DNA of 64,000 nt, taken from the NCBI GenBank assembly GCA_023853785.1, contig JAJIRX010000019.1, forward strand, positions 1 through 64,000. Direction: 5' to 3'. This stretch comes from Psilocybe azurescens. Its lineage: Eukaryota > Basidiomycota > Agaricomycetes > Agaricales > Agrocybaceae. The position numbers and the translations under genes were made by a program. The notes below the pieces were generated by a model that did not search any database, was not told where the DNA came from, and saw nothing but the letters and a program-made list of their open reading frames with translations. Positions 11,771 to 23,299 of this stretch are shown here, one piece after another (position 1 is the stretch's first letter; each line of letters starts with the position of its first letter).

Positions 11771-14030
11771 TTGTGCTTCACCTTCCATTTCATCTCCTTC
11801 GCCGTACTCAGCGTCAGACTATAATCCCTCGTCCCCTCTCCTCCCTTCTCAGAAGACACCCGTATCACTCCCACTACCCCCTAAGGCGATATACTCCCCT
11901 TTCCACTCCCATTGCATCATCGCTAGCTGACCTTGCTCCTCCGCTCCTTCTTCTCCTTCCCCCTCTCCTTATTCGCCTTCTTCTCCAACGATCCCTTATC
12001 GCCCCTTGCCCTTGGCGGCGCTGAGATTTCCCTGCACGTCCGCCGCAGGCCACGCAGACGCCTATCTTCCTCCTAACCAAGGAACTTCTACACAAGCTTC
12101 TTCGAGTTGAACCTGCTCTTCGACACTGACGTCGGAGCTAGAACAGACAAAGGTTGCAAAAGCCCTACCGAGGCTCTAGGTACGTCCTCCCCCTGCCGCT
12201 GAGGACAGGAAAATATGAATAGCAGTGGGCAAACTCGCGCCTGGCGTTGGCATCGCAGGCGAACTGGGGAGGATGTTCAGCTCCGGAAGATTAAACGGCG
12301 CTCTCGGTCCTTGACCTTGTCTTTGGTTGACCGCGAGGCGCACCTTCTCGACCTTGAGCAGAAGATCGTTGAAAGGCAAGATATACAAATGTAACAAAGG
12401 CTTCGTCCCCGGACTCGCATCCGACGCATCCAGCGAACTCTTTGTCGGAATCCTCCTCCCTCGTTGTCATCCTCGTCGTTATCGTTATTGTCGCTTCTAT
12501 CAGATAACAACCCGCTGTCATCTTCATACTGCAGCTGTGCTGCGGCTCCGCCCTGCAGGGTCTTGGTTCGACTGGATCGTATCTATGCCTTGCATCTGTA
12601 GCGTAGCGTAAAAAACCCGGTAAAACCGATTGAACGAAAAGAAAAGCACGAAAAAGAAAAGACAACGCACAGGCGGTGCAGAAATCAACGACGACCTGCT
12701 CCTCTCAATCAGCTATCCATAAATTTCATCAAGTTCTACGCGTCCGGCCTGTGCATCAGCCTGTGCCTGATCGTTATCCCACCTTGAGAGAACGTAGATG
12801 CACGGGTATAAATCAGGAGGAGCATGAATGGCTGCATGAACAAATAATAATAATAAAATCAGCAAGGACGAAAGGAGCGAAAGAAAGAAAAGACAAAGCG
12901 AGGAAAGAAAACATACAACATTCCCCTCCGCATTAAACCCAAACCTGCTCTCTCCTCCCCCTTCCTCTGCCCCAACACCGAAACACACCTCCACTCCCAT
13001 AGCAACCTCGTCCAAGACCTCCTTCCCCAACAGATCTTTATTCCCCCGCCCTCCACGAGCTCCAGGAAACGCATCGAAGAACCCCGAGCCGTGAGGTGGT
13101 ATCGTATGTCATCGTTTGGCGGTGTGTGCATATACATAGGTGTTCTGAATGCGGCCTTATGAGTGGGATTGGATTTCTGAGATCGTTGGAGAGTTGAGAG
13201 ATGACGCTGGTGAGAAAAAGAGCACGCAGAACAAGTGACCACACACGGGGATCATTGTCAGTCTTTCTGTAGCGGTCTGGGTTTCCCGCTACTATATAAG
13301 TCCACGGCCGCCCCAGGAAACATGTACTGGAGTAACGGGTGTGACGATCTGAGAGTTGTAACGTCGAAGCCTGACTTGGTTCAGACTTATCTCGGGACAG
13401 ATAGTCCAACGGTTGTGCCGTGTGCAATTCCGGCATGTTCCATTTTAGGCAGAAACGTTACACTTTCTCACCTGTAGTTATTTGTACTTGCTTGCTTGCA
13501 ATGACATCATCGCCTTATTTCCATTCCCGACTTGCACTGTGTTTGTTTTTTCGATTGATCTTGCCGACCTTCTGGAATCTGGATACACTGCGGCAGTCTG
13601 AACTCATGCATGGCTTCAGAGGGTTCCAGGCCCCAGGTACCTCCCTCAATGACGATTCGTACACTCCTCATAGAGGTGATGACCCATGGCTAACGTCGAA
13701 CACCCTCCTGTGGTGGATCGAAACTTCCTTTGTATCACTTTCCTCAGCTCTGGATCGGCGTCTCACGTCGGTTTGGTGTCGCGGCTGCCTGTACTCGGGC
13801 ATAGCGATGGGTGCCTTCAACGACTTCGTATGTACACTTACATTTGTCGCCACGGTGTTAGCTCATGTCTCCACGCTCAATACTCTCTTCGAATCTCCTC
13901 ATCGGAGTGTAAAACACCCAAGAAAAATAAAGATAATCTGCCCCCTCAAAGATCCGTCCCACTCTTACGGTGACGCGGGCCACTCAGCCCCGAAATCTCA
14001 CATCCACCACTGACAGCACCATCGTAATCT

Positions 14031-14560
14031 AAACCGAAAGAGTGCCGTGGAGTGCTTTAAAACCATTACAAGTCTCTATTTGATCAATCACATCATACAT
14101 CCCAACGCGATTGCGATTTATCTAACAAGCAGTCCACATGTTTGTTGTGACTCGCTGTAATCCGTTGGAGCTACAAGTCTCTGAACCGATCTGCACAATC
14201 GCTGCGCGCGAATTGACTCCTTGTCTCCGACATCGTCCGCGAAGCTCTTTGGGACGCATTTCTGATCCATTTGTATGCAGTACGAGGCTTCAATGATCTC
14301 TACAAGAATGGCTTCGCGGTACTCATTATATATCTCTTTCGAGAACACACGCTGTTTGTTGGATAGGCTCGGCAGACTCCTTCCTTGAGTTTATTTCTTT
14401 TCTGGTGATTCTTCGGCTGCTGCCTGAGTAGTATTCTGCTTCATATCATACACAACACTCCGTGTACAATAACCTACATCACAATTCCAGCTTAATTCCG
14501 ATGTCGCTGAAGACAGAAACGGAGAGTGGCCCGGAGTGCATCATATTTATTACAAGTCTC
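14031..14560 (+). repeat. Diverged direct duplication (14040s and 14515s)
   Basis: A segment near 14037-14080 (GAGTGCCGTGGAGTGC..., ATTACAAGTCTC) recurs near 14520-14565 (GAGTGGCCCGGAGTGC..., ATTACAAGTCTC), about 475 bases later. No gene is recognised in either copy. Confidence 0.45.
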
Positions 14561-15574
14561 CGATCAGCGCAGCCCAAATCTCAATTGGACGAGTCCAGAC
14601 GAGTCCATTGGTGCTGAATACCGACTTAAAATAAGGTAAGTAAAATAATGTACCGCACCCGACGTGCATTCAACAATAACAAAAAGCAGCTGGCCATGCA
14701 CCATCATGTTCTCCCCTGCTGATCGTTCCATGATACGATTCTGCGCGCTGACATCCACCAAGTTCTATTTTTCAATGCGAGGGGAGACCATGTCAGTGAT
14801 CGCCCACATTCTGACATGTTACAGAACGTAAAGAAATGTAGTGACGAAGGTGTGAAAAAGTCGCAAGGAAAAATATCAAGAGGAGAGGGAATGTCAACGT
14901 AGCAAAGGGAAGAACTAATCATCGAATACCCGACGTAGATGAGTGAACTAACAAAACAACAGTAAGGAAAGCGAAAATGTAAACCAAAAGTGTTGAAATA
15001 AGTGACGGGGGGAATTGACGCGGTAACCAGGAGATTAACAACTCAGAACGAGAGGGAAAAGAGGACTGATATAGACAAGGCAGAACTCACGCAGACTGGA
15101 AAAGGATGAAAGAGGATATCGAAAAGCTGTTACTACCCACCAAGCGATAGTATAGCCCCAAACTACAAGTGTTCGCAAAATTTTCATAGACCACTTCCTC
15201 GCTACCCCTTCACAACGATAAAAAGAACGAGCAGGCAGTGGTCATGACGAGCATGAACCCGAGCGGTCGAGCATCACGCACAGCTTCGGCGTGGGAGAGC
15301 GCCCGATGTGTTGTTGCTTGAGGTACTGCTGCCAGAAGCGCCCGGCCGGAGGGTGTCGTACAGCTGGTATTTTGCTCTGCTATACATCCACATTAGCATA
15401 CACGTCGAGTTAATATGCAAGGAAATCAAGCTTCACCTCCTATGTGCGGCGTCAGCTGGAGTTCATACATATATGCAGCGTCAATGTGATTACCCGAAGG
15501 CGGAAAAGAATAAAAAGGGAGAAGACTGACTATTAGCCAACCTCATCTACAATTGTTCTTGCCGGCTCTTGAAC

Positions 15575-16180
15575 TTAAAATCTCTCTACCACGTTCCCGA
15601 ACGAGACACCCAATGTGCCGGCGGACGTGGTCTGCGCAAGGGTGAGTGCTAGCGGGGAGCACAACAGGAGAGTGGACGACGGCGAACATTGGGCCGTAAG
15701 GGGAGAGGAAGGGTTGGTTAGTAATTGTGTTGTAAGAATGAGGATATAGGAATGAGAGAGGAGAAAACAGAAGTAAAGGCGATGGGGGCTGAAGGAAAAG
15801 GGAAGAGGAAGAGGAAGAATGGTCAAGGCATCAAGACCAAAGGATTAGGAAAGGAAGGCCATAAGCGCATACATCCCGCTCATGCAACACATTGAAATGA
15901 AAAGAAATCACTCACTTAAATGGCGAGTGGGTGAACAGGCTTACGAACTCCACGGGAGAAGGTGTGGCGAGCATCTCACCGGTGGGGGTGAGCACGACGC
16001 CCTTCATCGTGGACGCGGACATAAATTCGGAGTATGGGGCGAATGGGGCGGGAGGCGATCTCTCGAGGGCGTGGTTTGTGGTAGTTGTAATGTGGCTGTT
16101 ATTTGTGTTGGTGGTAGTACCGTTGTTGCTTGTGTTGGTGTTGGTATGGTTGTTGTTGGAGGCGTAGGTAGGGTTGCCTG
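15575..16180 (-). pseudogene. Decayed relative of the 20860-22253 segment
   Basis: The minus strand shares short blocks with 20950-21350, for example the stretch around a GACGTGGTCTGCGCAAGGGTGAG-type sequence followed by a CGAACATT block and purine-rich intron-like DNA. The copy near 21000 reads as a hydrophobic C-terminal exon, whereas this one is broken by frame changes. The family is unknown. Interpreted as the older member of a duplicated pair. Confidence 0.35.
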
Positions 16181-16448
16181 ATGTGAAGGATTCGGACGGG
16201 GGTGTGAGCTGGGGTTCTTGTTTTCTGCGCCGAGATTGTGATGGTGTAACCTGCGCCCGTCGCGAGCGATGGGTTCCCGAGGGGATTTTTCACTTCTTCG
16301 AAAGAGCTCTTTTCCTTCCGACCTGGAGAAGAGAATCTAAGGATGAAGGCCGAAAGTGCAAAAAAAAAGTGCAAAAACAACAACGCTGGCCTCCTAAAAC
16401 AAAGGGCAAGAAAACAAGAAGAGAAGGATCTAAACAGATGAATGAACC

Positions 16449-17480
16449 TTACGCCAACCTAGCCTCAACCTTCTTCATCCCGGCTTCAACCTCCCTCTTC
16501 ACATCCTCCAGCCTCCGCTCCCCCGGCCGCAGCGCCGCCTCTCTGTCCAGTACCCACTGCACGCGCTCCTCCACCTCCTTCTTCACCGCCCTCCTCACGG
16601 GCGCACACATGCCTGATCTATCTTGACCTCCCACGCGCGAACAGCCTCCATGATCACCTCCTTGCGCTTGGCGATCGCCGGTGCCACTTTTTCTTCGTGT
16701 TTCACCAACACGCGCAGCTCTTCTTCTCGCCGTTCGACAGCCTGCTTTGCCGCGTGCTCGATGTCCTGCCTGGTGCATTGGGGTTGTTGTTGTTGGGTCT
16801 GCGAGGACGAGGATCGTAACTGCTTACGCAGCTGGGACACGAGGTACTGGAGCGAGGCGATTTCTTGGTCTTTAAAGTTGAACACGGAGGTGAGGTGTTG
16901 TTCACTCGCGTAGGTTGCGCTCGTGCCCGAGACCTCGTGTTCCTTGGTGGATAAAATGGCACGGTAGACTTTAGGAATCGCGTGCAGAGAAGGAGAAGGA
17001 GATGAGCGTTGGAAATGAAAACCGCGCACGTCTTTTCGGTCTCAGTGACCTTGTTGACGAGCCCGAGGCGTTCATGTTGGAGGAGGTGGGCCGCAGAGGA
17101 GAGCGCATAGCAGGCTTGAGGATGCAAACTGAATATGATTAGAATCTAGGGTAGTCGAGATGGCACATACGTTGAGATTAAGCACGCACCTGATGACAGA
17201 GGTGGGAGCCTATGATTATCCAGCGGGGTGGTGGTGGTGGGATTTGGCTGTTGCTATACGCCCCACGCATATTAATCCCGGTTTTTTTGAGATATACGAA
17301 CGAGAGATAATCTTACAGGATGAAGATACTGAATTCCGAGTGGGTCTTGGCTTCGTGGAAGGGCGGTTTGAGCGCGCAGAACTTCGTATATCAGGCAGTC
17401 CAATCACCAGATGTCAATTTTGAGTTGTACGACTTTCCTTGCATGAGTTCGGGGGAACATGTAGTACGGAGTCTGGGGTA
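16449..17480 (-). pseudogene. NIMA/NEK2-type Ser/Thr kinase, C-terminal two-thirds, broken
   Basis: Reading leftwards from 17480, the minus strand gives TPYYM, ELMQGKSYNSKIDIW, CLIYE, ALKPPFHEAKTHSEFSIFI and then AAHLLQHERLGLVNKVTETEKT. These are kinase subdomains VIII-XI in the form typical of fungal NimA cell-cycle kinases. A coiled-coil tail follows (SVFNFKDQEIASLQYLVSQL..., then KEVEERVQWVLDREAAL) and stops at 16449. Frame changes after TPYYM, after CLIYE and before AVKKEV, and a TGA where the DIWSLGC serine codon is expected, break it. No convincing N-lobe, HRD or DFG is seen upstream, so the catalytic half appears lost. The family call is firm; some breaks could be sequence errors. Confidence 0.72.
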
Positions 17481-20400
17481 GGGGTGAGGGTGAGATGGAA
17501 CAGATTACTGAGTCGATAGAGCGTGCTGATGACATAGTACATCTAATGAAGAGCAGTGAACGATGACGACAGAAGTTCGTGGTTAGGCAGATGGAAAATG
17601 ATTACGTAACGATCACTCACGTGTTGCGTAAAAAATGCTGCTGAATACTCGAGTAACGTTCAGTTTGACACCCGAACCATGTCATCCTCCTCCTTTCTAG
17701 ACAGCTATGAATCGCTGGACGTCAATTTTATACTGCTATGCAGTTTATCAAGGCTGTGGGTGCTATTTTGGTGATCAGGCCCTTGCAAGAGAAAGGTGGT
17801 CAAGAAGAGGACGATGGGGATGAGGTGCATGGGGACTTAAGGTCAGGTACCAGCTCGAGTATCAGTCGGCCCCATTTAATCCTCGCCCACTCCTCCTCCA
17901 CTCTTACCTGTCCCAAAAACACCAAGTCAATGCCGCCCCATACTATTTTATATGCAGTTCTGCTAATGAAGCACTGTGTAATGCTGGCGTCGTGAAAAGC
18001 TTTCGGTGATGTCTGGTTCTGTTCCAATGAGTCGAAAACCAATGGTAATGTCCATATCAAAGCGGGACCTAAGGTGAAGATTGTGGACCTGTGCGTGGGC
18101 TGCCACCCGGGTAGGTGCCCGCCTCATCTGATCCCTCCCTCCACCACTCTCCCCCCGAACCCTTGGCTGTCTCCAAGTCGGCACGCCCGGCGCCGCACCG
18201 CCCTGCCCACGTCGTACAGCGATCGCGTTTCTGCTCATGAAGAAGCGCATGATGCCTGCGTGTAAGGGGTTCGGCAGCGTTAGTTGCAGTGGTTATAGTG
18301 CTAACGGGAAGAGAGGCAGAGGTAGAGTGTACGAGGAGTGGGTTGTGGACGTGTGTGGGCTGCTGAAGTGGGAGAATAAGGCTGCATGCAGGAGATGGAG
18401 GAGGGGTACGATCTGTTATCGGTTGTAGATTGGTATGCAGGGATAAATCATTGATTCAAGGAGGGCATACATTGGTGCGTGCGTTGTAATTTATGAATAA
18501 TGATGGAATTTTGATGTTTTGGTATTTGATTTATGTCCTTAAATTCACGTTCGCATTGTTCATCCTCCTGCCTATCTATTCCTCTCGCCAGTCCTTTTCC
18601 CCTTGTTATACCCCTTCTGGCACACGTCACCGACTTGCCACCCTCCGTCTGCACTTTCACTTTGTTCTCCCCCCACTTTTTCAATTCTCTTTTCAACTTT
18701 CAACTTCTGCCTTTCGTTCGCACTTATACCTTCCACTGTTTATCCTTGACCGCCTCTACTTTTCAATCTCCCAATACCGCGCTCAGCAAAGCATTGTACA
18801 CTGGAGCGGACTGGATTCAAGCTCAGGTCCAGATCCAACCCTCCTATCCCCCTATACATTCTCCGCCTTGATTCGCGTTGAGTCAATCGCTTCAATTTTT
18901 GCCTGGATCCTTCTGCTTCTCGAGTCGTTCAACTTGGTTTGGTTTACATGTGGACCTCTTCTGATGTGTGGCTTTATTTTTTATTTTCGCAACACTCTCC
19001 ATCTTCGTTCTACTACCACATCTAACCCGCGAGTCCAAGTGCCGAGTAAAAGCAATGATATCCCGTGCACTCCTCCGTAACCTTTCTCACGGACGGTGCT
19101 TGAGTCGAGTTCTGGGGAGCGTCGTGTTAATTCTTTTTCGCTCGCTAACTTGTGACCCTCTTTGCGATTGCGATTTGAATTTTGGTTTATGGATTTCTAC
19201 ACACGATTTGGATATCACAACAATTATGTCACTACATGTAAGCCATGCACCACCCTACCCATATATTGTGCTCTTTCTTGTCTGCTTCACTCGCTGTTGG
19301 CTCTTGGTGAGATAAACACGACGATCACGACATTATTAATAAAATACAATACATGATAACGACTCACATCTTTACTTACTGGCGGGTAATCGTTTTATGT
19401 TTAATCCATTTGAAAGAATATTGCTTCATTGATTGACTACTCTCGCGTGGGGTACAAGTAACCTTGAGACAACTTTGAAAAGAAGAGAAGAGAGGACCAA
19501 GTGAATCATCCTTCAGCCAGCAGCTATTGGTCTGAATGGCGATCACTGATTCGAGGTTCATGCTGTATGTAAATGAATCTACGGCCTATTGGATCTTAGA
19601 ATTCTATTCAAGTTTTTTTACCTATGACTACGACCTCTGCCTCGACCTCGACCTTCACTATTTCCTCCGTATGTTCCAGGCTCATGCATGGGCGGAAGAA
19701 CAACCGGCTGAACATAATGAGCACCCGGTCGACACTCCGTCGTGCTCAGTACTACTGCTAAGGTAGTGGCATTGCAGGTGTCAAGAGTCGACATGTTCTG
19801 TAGACATGTGTCACGGACGTAAATACATATGTTTATTTTCCCTATCAATCTTCTCCTTCCAGTCACAGAGCCTGGGAAGAGCTCAGACTACTGCAGTTGT
19901 AGACTGCGTGAATGCCCTCCCTGTGAAGCGTCCTGTATATCGAATTACTACTATAATTTCAGCGAGCAGAACTCATTGTGATTCCGATCCTGACTCAGAG
20001 AAAATGAATCGCAGTGTGGGACGTACCTTCTAGAAATATACCCTGTTCACTCTCTCATTTTCAATCAGAGAAGTAAGTAAACTCAGAGAGAGTAGGAGAT
20101 GATAATGAAATGGAGGTGGTTCCAGTATTTTTTGTTGAGGTTTTACCTATCTCAAACGTGTCTAATGTCTTTAATTCTCCAAGCAGGGACCTAACTATAT
20201 TGACTTTCTGAAGTCAAAGCCAGGAGAAAATTTACCAGTGCAACTTTGCCCCAGGTTGAGACCCATTTCGAAGAAGAGGAAGAGAGGCAAGAGCTAATTA
20301 ACCATAGATATAAGATATCACAAGTTAGTATTAGACAGTTTGACCTGTTTCCCTCAATTTATTGATCGGTAATACACGCACATATATATTGAATTGACCA
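17481..20400. other. No gene recognised
   Basis: Minus-strand fragments near 17800-18060 (IVWGGIDLVFLGQV) and 17963-18100 (FDMDITIGFRLIGTEPDI) look mildly protein-like but belong to no family I recognise. 18500-19400 is pyrimidine-rich with short frames only. A block at about 19610-19870 is an old duplicate of about 24320-24520. Confidence 0.4.
19610..19870 (+). repeat. Old duplicate of 24320-24520
   Basis: Both blocks start TTTACCTA..ATGAC followed by alternating CGACCT/TGACCT steps, then GTTCCAGGCTCAT, and later AAATACATATGTTT or AAATGTATATGTTT and a TCCCTATC block. The order of matches is kept over roughly 230 bases with many differences. No gene is assigned to either. Confidence 0.5.
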
Positions 20401-20455
20401 AGTGAATTAAGCAAGTTGCCCATGTTCACGCTTGTATAATCGAAGTCTGTGCAAA

Positions 20456-20490
20456 TGCACGCAAATGTTGCGCATATTTGTTTGCGTGCA
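20456..20490. repeat. Perfect inverted repeat in a GCACGCAA-rich patch
   Basis: TGCACGCAAA (20456-20465) and TTTGCGTGCA (20481-20490) are perfect 10-bp arms around a 15-base loop. Around them GCACGCAA/TTGCGTGC units recur from about 20430 to 20540. A related string, GTGCACGCAAATGCAC, occurs at about 43120-43136, so this may be a dispersed short element. Confidence 0.6.
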
Positions 20491-20859
20491 CTTGCGTGGC
20501 ACTCGAGCGCACGCAAGCACGCAACTTTGTCACGCACATTTTCTGATTCCCGTCAAGAACTACTAAGTATGTGAGTAAAGTAAGTGAAAATTGTACAAAA
20601 CAAGTAAAATTCTACCTGTGAGTGTTAGTAATGTATGAGTATGCATCGCAATCGGACTGTGAAGCAACGATACGAAGAGGGGGAATTAAAATAAAGCAAT
20701 GAATCGAGGACAATCGCCCCGCCAAGCGCAGCGTAAAAGAAGGAAAAGTAGAAAAACAAAAACAAGAAAAACCACCCATCGCGAAGATGACCGATACCTT
20801 CCGGCCACATCAAAATAACCTATATCCATCCATACCGACCTCTTCCAAAATCCCAATCC

Positions 20860-22253
20860 TAAAGCTCCGTCAACCACAACCCATCCAACACGCTCCCCAA
20901 AATAACAACCAGTATCAACACACAATAGCTCCAAAATACCCTCCAGCTGATGAGCTGCTCGAACGAAATTCCCGATGAGCCGGTGGACGTGATCTGCGCC
21001 AGGGTGAGAGCGGACGCGGAGCTGAGGAGGGTGTTGACAACAGCGAACATTTGGCTTTGAGAGGGAGGGTTGGTCAGTGAATCTTGTTGTGAGGAGGAGG
21101 AGAAAGTAGAAAAGGGAAGTGAAGAGGGAGAAGAGGAAGAATATTCGAGGCATCGAGACTAAAGAATGACGAACGATCCGTAATCGAACAACGAAGAAAG
21201 GCGGATTATAGAATACAAACGGAAAAAATGAAAGGAGAGGAAGGAAGGAAGGAAGAGCGCATATATCCTGCTCTTACAACACACAGAAAAGAACGCGCCA
21301 CAAAATCAAACTCAAAATAGAAAAGAAAAAACTCACTCCTCAAACAAAGCATGCCAATCGCGGCTCGCCCTTTGTCGCGAGGGCGCTGATCAGCGGCGTG
21401 CGTGAGCTGAGATCACGAGTAGACCGTCCTGGTTCCGACCCCATCCGACCCATCCCACTCATCCCCTCCTTTTCTGTTTCTTGTTCCTTTGCCATTGCCA
21501 CTATCCCGCGTTTGCAATTCTAATGTGTCCCAATGTGCAGCAGATCCACCCCAGAGCCGGAAGTAGTGGAAATACCGACACTGATATCCCACGCAGGCCA
21601 ATCTGCATGGCTTTCATTCGGACGATTCGAGAATGAGTTGGAGAATGCCGTGTTGGGCCTGTTGCGTGTTGCTGTCCTGGTATCAGGGACTCCGGATATG
21701 GGGTGACGACAGCGACTCCGTGAATTTTACCGCCACCCTCTTCTTCGACGCCAACGAATGCGAATGCACGAGCATCGAGCTCAACGCGTGCACCCTTAAA
21801 ACGTGGTTTGTTTTCTCTCCCTGGTCGACGAAGTCCACGAGGGAATGGCGTGCGCTCACCTTCCCTATCGTCGTGAAGGTCGGTATCGTGCACTGGGATG
21901 GATGCAGAAGGCGTGTTTGTGGATGAGGATAAGACGATCGCAGGTGGTGTGAGGATGGTGTCGGCGCGCGAGAGGCTTATGAAGTAGCTATCCCGGTCCT
22001 GTGGTTTCATAGAAGGAAGGGATGTATTAGTGAATGTATGCGAATAAGGATCATGGGGTAAGCGTGAATGGGATGGGGATGGGAAAGAAAAGAAAAGAGA
22101 AAGGAAGACGAGAAGGGCAGGGAATAGACGAGAGTGATAGGAGATAGGTAGGATCGAGGTAGATAATGCAAGAAAGAGAACAAGAGAAAAAGCAAAAGCA
22201 AAAGCAAAAGCAAAGCCACATACTACCATCCCCGGCATACTGTACATCGTCAA
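20860..22253 (-). CDS. Candidate multi-exon gene of unknown family with a C-terminal membrane segment
   Basis: Three coding-like blocks lie in order on the minus strand. About 22010-21760 reads KPQDRDSYFISLSRADTIL... and FKGARVELDARAFAFVG. About 21410-21340 reads TPLISALATKGEPRLACFV. About 21050-20950 reads a hydrophobic end, SWRVFWSYCVLILVVILG. Purine/pyrimidine-biased DNA between them looks like introns. The long frame above 22020 with AFAFAF is microsatellite translation and is left out. Family, exact exon ends and start are unknown. A decayed relative lies at 15575-16180. Confidence 0.35.
22187..22216. repeat. AAAAGC hexanucleotide microsatellite
   Basis: Four to five uninterrupted AAAAGC units followed by a shortened one. 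It creates a spurious Ala-Phe repeat in a minus-strand frame. Confidence 0.8.
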
Positions 22254-22485
22254 ATCACGTCAGCGCGCGTCCGAGCATTGTGTGATTGTTGTCGTCCGAG
22301 CCTCATGGAAATTCGGGGACTCAGACGATGAGACTCTGCATAAGCGTGATGAGGAGCGCATTGGAGTTCATAAATATCGTGGGCGGTCACGATTAAGCTC
22401 CTGCGTGCGTGCGTGAGGATGTGTTGTGCGAGTTAGTAGAAGAAAGGAATGACGGAGTGCACGCGTACAGCTGCGCCTTCTTCAA

Positions 22486-23148
22486 CTAGAACATCCAGCC
22501 CAGGATCAGACCTATGACCATCGAGACGCCGGTGATAATTTTGAACCATATCGGTATTACTCAGAGTTCTTTGAGCTTTTCAGAAACTCACCGAAAGTCT
22601 CATCACGAATAACGAATTTCAAATCACAAAGCGGGACGGCGTACCAGCGTCAAGTAAAAGGTGACTCCGGAGAAGAGCAGTGCGGATGTGAAGAGCGATA
22701 CGTTGGTTCCGTTGATTTGCTATAATTTTAAACTTTAATATGAGAAATATATAAAGTATAGCCGTGGAGCGAATCAGAAATAGTGGGGAGAGCGTATGCG
22801 TACCTGTTGAGTCTGCGTATCCAGAATATCAGTCTTGCCAGAATGTACCCAGCGGCGCATAGGAGGAAACCCCTGAGAATGAACTGTTATAAAGGGAGGA
22901 TCGACAAGGGTTCAGAATGTGTGTATTTTATTAACGAACGATAACGGAGCAGGTTGGAAAAAACAGTAAAAGAATACAAGGAAATAGAAGAGAAGAGAAA
23001 CGTACATTGAACACAGCGATGAGATGATCACCAAATGGAGTCTCCCCACCCGTCTCAGGGTTCAGATAAGGGCGGTATCCCGACCCGGTGAACGCGGGTT
23101 CCTGTACGTGGAGGTGTATCGCACTGTTCTGCGCTATATACATCGCGG
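22486..23148 (-). CDS. Candidate four-exon membrane protein gene, family unknown
   Basis: Minus-strand exons join in a consistent way: MYIAQNSAIHLHVQEPAF...GDHLIAVFN (about 23148-23006), then GFPPMRRWVHSGKTDILDTQTQQ (about 22875-22804), then QINGTNVSLFTSALLFSGVTFYLTL (about 22724-22650), then WFKIITGVSMVIGLILGWMF and a TAG stop at about 22486. GT and AG ends flank the internal exons. The last two exons are hydrophobic and predict two membrane segments near the C-terminus. More 5' exons may lie up to about 23300, where ITGAKLKNEWNNIR is readable. I do not recognise the family. Confidence 0.5.
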
Positions 23149-23299
23149 TAGGATGATCGTTTGATATTATTTAGAAGAGATTTACACGTGATTACAGGTC
23201 TAGACCCATCAATCCATCACTGACCGAATGTTATTCCATTCGTTCTTTAGTTTGGCTCCCGTGATCTGATAATCGATTCATATTATAAATAGCACTCTC

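Larger units (their letters stand above)
10071..16440. other. Gene-poor stretch with diverged short duplications
   Basis: No complete gene recognised. The segment holds several short paired sequences listed separately (11306-11770, 14031-14560, 15240-15400) and a weak membrane-protein exon candidate at 15575-16180. Reading frames are short and broken on both strands. Coding remnants too diverged to recognise by eye may be present. Confidence 0.45.

Noticed and set aside
20949..20980. CTGATGAG...CGAAA string resembling a third hammerhead core
   Set aside because: The bases between the boxes do not form a stem II, there is no partner helix, and the string lies in a coding-like exon (SGISFEQLISW on the minus strand).
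22020..22253. Minus-strand frame with FAFAFAFAF signal-peptide-like start
   Set aside because: The hydrophobic run is translation of the AAAAGC microsatellite, not a real signal peptide.
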